NCBI RefSeq assembly: GCF_949987535.1
Contig: NC_080081.1
Span: forward strand, 48,210,973 to 48,274,972
Length of the DNA: 64,000 nucleotides
Source: Balaenoptera acutorostrata
Taxonomy: Eukaryota; Chordata; Mammalia; Artiodactyla; Balaenopteridae
Reading direction: 5' to 3'
Position 1 is the first letter of the stretch. Every line of letters starts with the position of its first letter. Below the pieces are notes generated by a model. It did no database searches. It had not been told where the DNA came from and was given only the letters and a program-made list of their open reading frames with translations. Positions 57,930 to 64,000 of this stretch are shown here, piece after piece. The translations under genes were made by a program, and so were the position numbers.

Positions 57930-58175
57930 GCCTCTCACCTGTAGTGTTCTAATTGCACCCCAGCTGCTCTTCCTTCTTCAAGTCTTAACACTCCTTAGTC
58001 CATCCACTGCCACCAAATTTTTCTACCTAAAACACAGATCTGATCAGGTCATTCTACCACTTAAAGATTGTCAGTGGTTTCCCTTTAGATACTGAAGGAA
58101 GTCTACCTCCAACACCTTCCCCATCCCAGATCACTCTGCACAGTACATGCATGATGTCAGTCCTCCATGGAGGTG
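57930..58175 (+). mobile_element. L2 LINE fragment, sense
   Basis: 'ctacctaaaacacagatctgatcaggtcattctaccacttaaag' and 'cagtggtttccctttagatactgaaggaagtctacctcc' match the L2 region just after ORF2. Confidence 0.7.
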
Positions 58176-58289
58176 GGCTAGTTTCTAGTTCTGTTTGTAA
58201 ACACTTTCAGATCATACCTTGAGTGTTTTTTTTTTTTTAGCTTTCTAGAAACAGAGACCTTCAGGATACTGCAGATGATGTATTACGTG

Positions 58290-58880
58290 AAGAAATAGTC
58301 ATCAGTATTTATTAAGCAAATATTTATTGTATACTTCTTCTGGGTTAGGCACTGTACTTGGAGTATAGGACTGAACAAAACAAACACAGTATTGTCTTCA
58401 AGGAGCCTGTGATCTAGAAACAGAGACTTGTTAAATTGAACAAGTAATTCTAAGTCAGTGTGACAAGTGTTAGAAAAATAGCGAGTGTCAAAAGACCCAC
58501 TAACAGGAGGACCAACCCCACTCTGAAGGTGAGCTTCCCCAAAGAAAGTTTTAAATGAGAGATGAGTAAGTCCTAGCCAAGTGCAGAAGGTGGGGCTGGA
58601 AGGCCAGCCACGTGGAGAATGGATGGAGATTGGCTGGAACTTGCCGTGATCCAGACAGGAGATGGTGGTGGGCTTGACCAGAACCGAAGCAGTGAGGATA
58701 GAGAGAAAATACAGAACACGATACGGGATTGTATGTGGGGAATAAACATCTGACTTGAGCAGATGGATGAAATTGTTGTATTCTGAGGAAAGGATTGGTG
58801 CTTGGTTGGCAAAAGAGGAACCAGAAAGAGTTTGAAAGAGCACGCTGGCAGCCTCCGCATCAGTCAGCCACTTGGAGTAC
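58290..58880 (-). mobile_element. L2 LINE 3' part, antisense
   Basis: It starts with the antisense L2 terminus ('agtatttattaagcaaatatttattg', 'gggttaggcactgtacttgg', 'aggactgaacaaaacaaac'). At 58560-58720 the minus strand reads like the decayed ORF2 C-terminus (LTASVLVKPTTISCLDHGKF, compare the usual L..LV.A.I.SCLDYCN pattern). An open frame of 214 codons crosses it by chance survival. Confidence 0.75.
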
Positions 58881-59224
58881 AGAATGATGTTCAGGTTATT
58901 GCCATTGCCCCAAGGGTGCTGTGCCATCCAAATGTCCTCTGTCTCTGCCGCTGTTGTTACTACCAGCAGATATAATGCTTTTTACCTTTTTGGCTTATGT
59001 TTACACGGTTTTCTTGACTTTATGACTCCAACCCATTGCCTTCTCTCTTGTCCTTTTAGTGTTCCTATACTATGTGTGCCCCTCTCTATGTGTTTCGTTG
59101 TCCCACAAAAGGAATTTACAGGGTGAGCTAGATAATATCAAGTCTAGAATATCCTGTCGGTCAGCATCTCCTGCCAGTTGTCCAGTGAACCATTACCACT
59201 GCTTCATGACCCAAAGCGTGGCAA

Positions 59225-59300
59225 CTTTTATTTATCCATTCATGCAACAAATATTTTTTTACCATTAGCTCTGTGCCAATGATACACTAGGCCATGGTAA
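59225..59300 (-). mobile_element. L2 terminus, antisense
   Basis: 'tttatccattcatgcaacaaatatttttttacc' is the antisense L2 3' end. Short. Confidence 0.6.
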
Positions 59301-59500
59301 GAACATGTGCTTTGTAGTTATTAAAACTTTGATCTAAATTCTGGCTTTCTCATTCACCAAATACATGAACATAGGCCAAAAACTATTCTTAAGTTCTCTG
59401 TGCCTCGATTTCCTCATCTATAAAACAACACATCTCAAGTCGTTCTGAGGATTAAATGGAATAATGTAAGTAAAGGGCTTAATTTATTCATATCGATCAT
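59301..59500 (+). mobile_element. MIR SINE, sense
   Basis: 'tctgtgcctcgatttcctcatctataaaac' and 'gttctgaggattaaatggaataatgtaagtaaagggctt' are the MIR core. Confidence 0.85.
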
Positions 59501-60235
59501 GAGGAGTGGTACAAGGATAATGGCGGTGGCCGTGATAGCAGGAAAGGGAATCGTTGAGGCAGTGGGAACGTGTGGTGGGAATGGAGGCAAGGGTAGAGAC
59601 TTTGATCATGAGAGGTGAGGGGGTGGCGATAGTTGGTTACAGGCACAAAAACTGCCCTTGGCTGCTTTGCTCAGAAGAGCTGTGGAAAAGAAAGGTGCTC
59701 AAAGCTTCAAGGACTGTCCAGTACAAAGGAGTTTTTAAATTTAGTTGGGCTCTGTTGTTAAGAAACAAATCACTGTGCTCACTTAAACCTGGACCTTGGA
59801 GAGTATATTTTATGAGTTCAACACTGAATTACTTTCACAGTTCAAGAACACTGACAAAGTGACTTAAAAGTATACAACAATTATCTACTTCAGATGGGGG
59901 CGAAAGTCTCTATTAAAATGGAAAGAACAGTGCTCACCTGAATGTACTTTAAAGAGCAAGTTAAAGCCCCACTTCTTGGCCAGGGTGCATTATGGTCGTT
60001 CAATTACATCCTCTGAGCATTTTGTCTTTTTGACAGAACAAACTGATTTCAAAGTATAGCTTTGTTCTCTGTAATGAACTGTATTGCTTAAAAACTTTCA
60101 GGCAGAATTCAGAGCTCAGTGTGAATATTCTCTTTGTTTTAATTATTTTTGTTACTTGTTCATTTGAATAGTTCTGGTGAAAAAAAATTTCTTAGGAAAA
60201 AAAACAAGATGTAGTAAACAAATTTAAGAAATTAA
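59501..60235. other. Unique DNA, no gene seen
   Basis: The plus frame 59554-59862 has no recognisable family. Confidence 0.45.
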
Positions 60236-60460
60236 ATATAATGGTAATAATAGCTAATATTTGTTAAGTCCTTAGTTTATAGATCAGACACTGTGCTAAT
60301 GTATTTACATGTATTATCTTAATTAGTAATCACTGTCATGAGATGAGAGCCAGCCTTATCTTCGTTTTACAGATAAACTAAAGCTTAGACTGCCCCATGC
60401 TCACACAACTTGGAAGAGACAGAGCCAGCATTCACACCCCATGTTTTTAACCATGTTGTT
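60236..60460 (-). mobile_element. MIR SINE, antisense
   Basis: 'gttaagtccttagtttatagatcagacactgtgctaatg', 'tttacagataaactaaagcttagactgcccc' and 'agagccagcattcacacccc' give the antisense MIR order. Confidence 0.85.
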
Positions 60461-61127
60461 AGTTGAACTAGTTCTTTATTATTCCTTCACCCTTGTTTGT
60501 TTAGCAATAATTGGATACGGATTGAGTTCAAATTCAGTAGAAGTTGGATTGTATACTTTTTTGAGAGTTGAATCACCATTTTATTATTATATCCCCAATC
60601 TCCTTCCATGTTTTAAATTGCATGCCTTTTTCAAATTGCAGTTTTGATTATCATGTGTTGTGTCATTTTTTAAACTAACTTTAAATGTAGAGAGTACATT
60701 TGAAATAACAATAATGAAGGATTTTTTTCCTTGAAGTCTGTAATAAGATGTTTACAGATATACTGTAATTTTTTAAAGCACAAATTTTCTGTCATCCATC
60801 TGTTATTTTTCAAAAAGACCAACTTAATAAAAGTGAATCATGTTAAACTAATGCTTCTATAAAATTACAGGCTCACTCAGAAATAAAAGTTATTCAATAA
60901 AAATATGAAAGAGCACAAAATTATGTGCCCATTTAAAAACATTTTATTAGTTACTATTTTGTTTCAAATGGGCATAGATCCTCTTTATTTCTTCATAGAC
61001 TTTAATGAATTTGTATGTGTCTGAATATAGTTAGACCTAGGTTATGGGAGAACAGGTGATTTATTCATTTTTATAGCCCTCAGAAAATCATACATGTCGA
61101 TAAAGGTTTTTTGAATGAATGCACTTT
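60461..61127. other. Unique AT-rich DNA, no feature seen
   Basis: No gene, RNA or confident repeat. Confidence 0.5.
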
Positions 61128-61140
61128 TAAATTAGTTTTT

Positions 61141-61509
61141 TTTCAATAAATTTATTTTATTTACTTACTTTTGGCTGCGTTGGGTCTTCGTTGCTATGCC
61201 TGGACTTTCTCTAGTTGCGGCGAGCAGGGGCTACTCTTCCTTGCGGTGCGCGGGCTTCTCATTGCAGGGGCTTCTCATTGCGGTGGCTTCTCTTGTTGTG
61301 GAGCATGGGCTCTAAGTGTGCAGGCTTCAGTAGTTGTGGCGTGCGGGCTCAGTAGTTGTGGCTTATGGGCTCTAGAGCACAGGCTCAGTAGTTGTGGTGC
61401 ACAGGCTTAGTTGCTCCGCGGCATGTGGGATCTTCCCTGACCAGGGATCAAACCCGTGTCCCCTGCATTGGCAGGTGGATTCTTAACCACTGCATCACCA
61501 GGGAAGCCC
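61141..61509 (-). mobile_element. Older CHR SINE, antisense
   Basis: Complete copy with the longer CHR body (GCTTCTCATTGC repeated at about 61253-61284, and several AGTAGTTGTGG modules). A perfect duplication TAAATTAGTTTTT lies at 61128-61140 and 61510-61522. Confidence 0.95.
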
Positions 61510-61629
61510 TAAATTAGTTTTTGATTGTCCACAATAAATAGAGTCCTTTTTTTTTTTTTTTTAATCCAGAAGAAAGGCAGCATGGGAGGTGGGGGGAGAT
61601 TATAAAAACAGTACATCTTTAAAATATTC

Positions 61630-62410
61630 AGAGCATGCATTCCAAATATAGGTCAGGCCTGTGGAGGTATAAATTTGGGAATTCTCAGTAGGCAAATGGT
61701 ATTTAAACAATGAGACTGAGTAGCTGACTTTGGAAATAAGTGTGGGCAGAAAGATAATGTTCAGGGCCTGAGCGCTGGGACTGGCTAACATTAAGGTCTC
61801 AGGATGAGGAGGAGACACGTCAGAACACTGAGCAGGAAGACGAAGCATTCTGATGTCCTGGAAGCCAAAGGAAGGTGATCTCAGGAAGGAGGCAGTGACG
61901 CCTGTGTCCACTACTGCCGAGGGGTCAAGTAAGGTGAGAACTGAGAAGTGACGGTTGGATTTATTATCATGGGGGTGACTGTGCAGTGGGTAGGACGGAT
62001 ACCTGATTGAAATGGGTTCAGAAGAGGAACTAGAAACTGAGATTATAGATAACTCTTTCTAGGAGGTTTGCTATAAAAGGAAGGAGAAAAATGGGTTGGT
62101 AGTTTGAGGAGGAATTGGGGTCCAGGAAAGGGCATTTGTCTGTTCTAAGATGAGAGAAACAGTGGCACGTTTGTTTGCTAAAGAGAAGAATCCAATGACG
62201 TGGGGAGAAATTGATGGTGTTAGAAAATGGTGAGTGGGTCGCTGGAGTCTTGTCCTTGAATGAGAAGCTGTGCGGTCTGGGTTGCAGGGGATGGGTTGGC
62301 CCTGTTAGAGCTCGGACAGTTCATGGGTGGAAATGGGAGGGAAGGTAGAGTGTGTGGGACAGTGAGGTAGGTGGAAAGATGTCACCAGTGAAGGGAGTTT
62401 GTGGAAGTTC
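61630..62410 (-). pseudogene. L2 LINE ORF2, reverse transcriptase region, decayed
   Basis: On the minus strand the reading runs 'DTGVTASFLRSPSFGFQDI' (compare DTVDH..LL..L..LGFQD of L2/CR1 reverse transcriptases), then SPPHPET, then ASPSAQALNIIFLPTLIS (degenerate VPQGSVLGPLLF block) and FKYHLPTENSQIY (degenerate YADDSQIY catalytic block). So the polymerase fold order is present but every catalytic motif is degraded. The open segment 61911-61600 is a chance survivor. This is an old mammalian L2 relic. Confidence 0.8.
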
Positions 62411-63956
62411 TTGTCTCACTGGTTTAAAAGTAATTTTCATTTCTTCTCTTCTAGTTTAAGAATTTTATGAAAAGCTTTTTCTGAATTGTACAATTTAAAC
62501 TACCTTCATGGAAATATTAAACCTTGATATGAAATATATCATCCATTCTTTTAAGTTGTAAACTGTGGGGGATTTAAGCTTTCCAGAAATACCAGATTTT
62601 TACTTCAATCCCTTTAAGTCCAATTGCCTTTAATGTGTTCACCCAATTTTAACTTTCTAAAGCCTTATTCAGCAGTTTTCTTCCTGATATGTTGTAACTG
62701 TGAGAAAGTCCATTTTATTTCTCTGAGCTTTCACAGTTAACTTGAGAAAGCCCTGTTTTCCAGATATTTAACCAGTTTCTAAATTACTTAACCAGGTGCC
62801 AGTGTACTACATTTAATGTACCAAGTAATGATTACTGATTGCTGGTCAATCCATATTCTAATTGCCTTTCTCCTCAAGGTATTGTTCTCTTGGGGGAAAT
62901 TGTCAGCTGTTCAATGTTTTGAGACCAGAAACATTTAAAAATGCATGAAAACTTAAACTCTGAGCTTGGTAGAAACACATTTAGCTGGCTTTACTACCAG
63001 GTTCTGATCATTTTTTTCATGTAATGAATATGACTTCATTTTGTGTTAAAGTCTGTTTTCTCAGACAGATGGATATAACCATTTTCTGAAATTATTTCCA
63101 CAATAACTGCTAATAATAGAATCATAATTACTTCCTTCCATTTATATGTATGTGTCAATTCTTCTCAATCAACATATTCCCATAGAAAATGTTATTAATA
63201 TAAAATATTAATATTTTTGTTGGTAGTTTCAATTTGAAGAAATCAATTTTAACTCTCTTACTGTCCAAAAATGCTCATATGACTAATCTAAATTGTCAAT
63301 AGTAATCTGAGAATGACTAACAGGAGAGAGAAGGAGGAGAAGGAAGAGATGTGACCTCTCGGGGGCTACTTTATTTCCTGGTATTAGTAACAGATCTCTC
63401 ACAGCTAAAGCTTATTTTGTTCAAGAATCTAGGTAACAAAAGAAATAGCCTCTTAAAGTGGTAGTGTGTGGCTTTGGACACTTTTGAGTATCTCTTCATT
63501 TTGGGTCTTCTCATAGTTTATAAATTAAAATATCAGAACATTCTTCAAAGTATATTAAGAAAATATATTGAAGTAACTTAAGCACCATTATTTGCAGCCA
63601 ACTTTCAGCTTCATAGTTTGTATTTTACTCATGTTCTTAATGATTCTCATTTCTTTCTTCTTCTCTGTTTGATCTAGTAACTCCTCAACTGAAGTTGGGA
63701 AGAGGTGGCTTTATTTCTTTACTTTTTTTAAAATATGTGTTATTAAGTTTATCTTTGAGAGTGATTCAGAACTGTAAGATGTAAAAAATACATGCACACT
63801 TGTATCTAAGTGGATAACAAAAATATTAACTGTAAGGAAACCTATGAACAGTATGGACACAGTTCAGCCTCATGAAACACAGAATAGAATTGTTAGAGAC
63901 CTGCTTAGTGACACTAGCACAGAAAAGTGTTGCATTCTAAGCTGGGACATACAGAC
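62411..63956. other. Unique AT-rich DNA, no feature seen
   Basis: No gene, RNA or confident repeat to the window edge. Confidence 0.5.
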
Positions 63957-64000
63957 TTTGTTTGTTTGTTTGTTTTGTGAGGTGTTTGGTTTGTTTGTTT
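63957..64000. repeat. (TTTG)n simple repeat at window end
   Basis: TTTG units interrupted by GTGAGGTGTTTGG; it may continue beyond the window. Confidence 0.85.

Noticed and set aside
58283..58927. 214-codon minus-strand frame
   Set aside because: It lies in an antisense L2 copy. Part matches the decayed ORF2 C-terminus and the remainder is 3' UTR, so its openness is chance despite the length.

Overview
This is nuclear DNA from a mammal, almost certainly a cetacean. The strongest marker is nine copies of the tRNA-derived CHR SINE, which has the head GGGCTTCCCTGGTGGCGCAG and a (TAAA)n tail. This family is shared by whales, hippos and ruminants, and the abundant late forms here are the whale/dolphin type. 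No Bov-B or Bov-tA elements were seen, which argues against a ruminant. The window also holds eutherian relics (MIR, L2, MER20, MER5A, MER2, MER53-like) and L1 copies whose 3' UTR is of the cetartiodactyl type. No functional protein-coding gene can be supported. Every long open frame that I can identify is a decayed LINE frame or runs through a SINE. The window reads as intergenic DNA or the inside of a very large intron.

Layout. 0-5 kb: a short L1 3' end abutting a 41-nt U2 snRNA fragment, a twin-primed L1 with perfect target duplications nested in an older L1, and an L1MA-type fragment. 5-11 kb: MER20, MER5A, MIRs and three CHR SINEs. 11.0-11.3 kb: a small CpG-rich island with two adjacent RFX X-box motifs, the best candidate regulatory element here. 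12.9-13.3 kb: an unrecognised open frame behind a splice-acceptor-like tract. 15.4-21.6 kb: a near-complete minus-strand L1 with ORF1 and ORF2 both broken, a 24-bp duplication in its ORF1 coiled coil, and a probable 5' transduction. 22-27 kb: L2 and old L1M fragments, one carrying a CHR SINE with an apparent 3' transduced tail. 27-38 kb: AT-rich DNA with MIRs, a conserved-looking element with PBX and MEIS motifs at 32.0-32.3 kb, a SINE cluster and MER2. 38-47 kb: mostly unique DNA, a MIR with an internal (TG)n, a MER53-like palindrome and an RPL31 processed pseudogene. 47-53 kb: a second near-complete L1 on the plus strand, forming a roughly 5-kb inverted pair with the first. 53-64 kb: MIRs, L2 fragments including a decayed reverse transcriptase, and two more SINEs.

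No genes act together here. The biology on show is retrotransposition (twin priming, transductions, snRNA capture, internal duplications) plus two candidate cis-regulatory elements. I found no novel coding system. Family names come from remembered consensus features, not from a database search.
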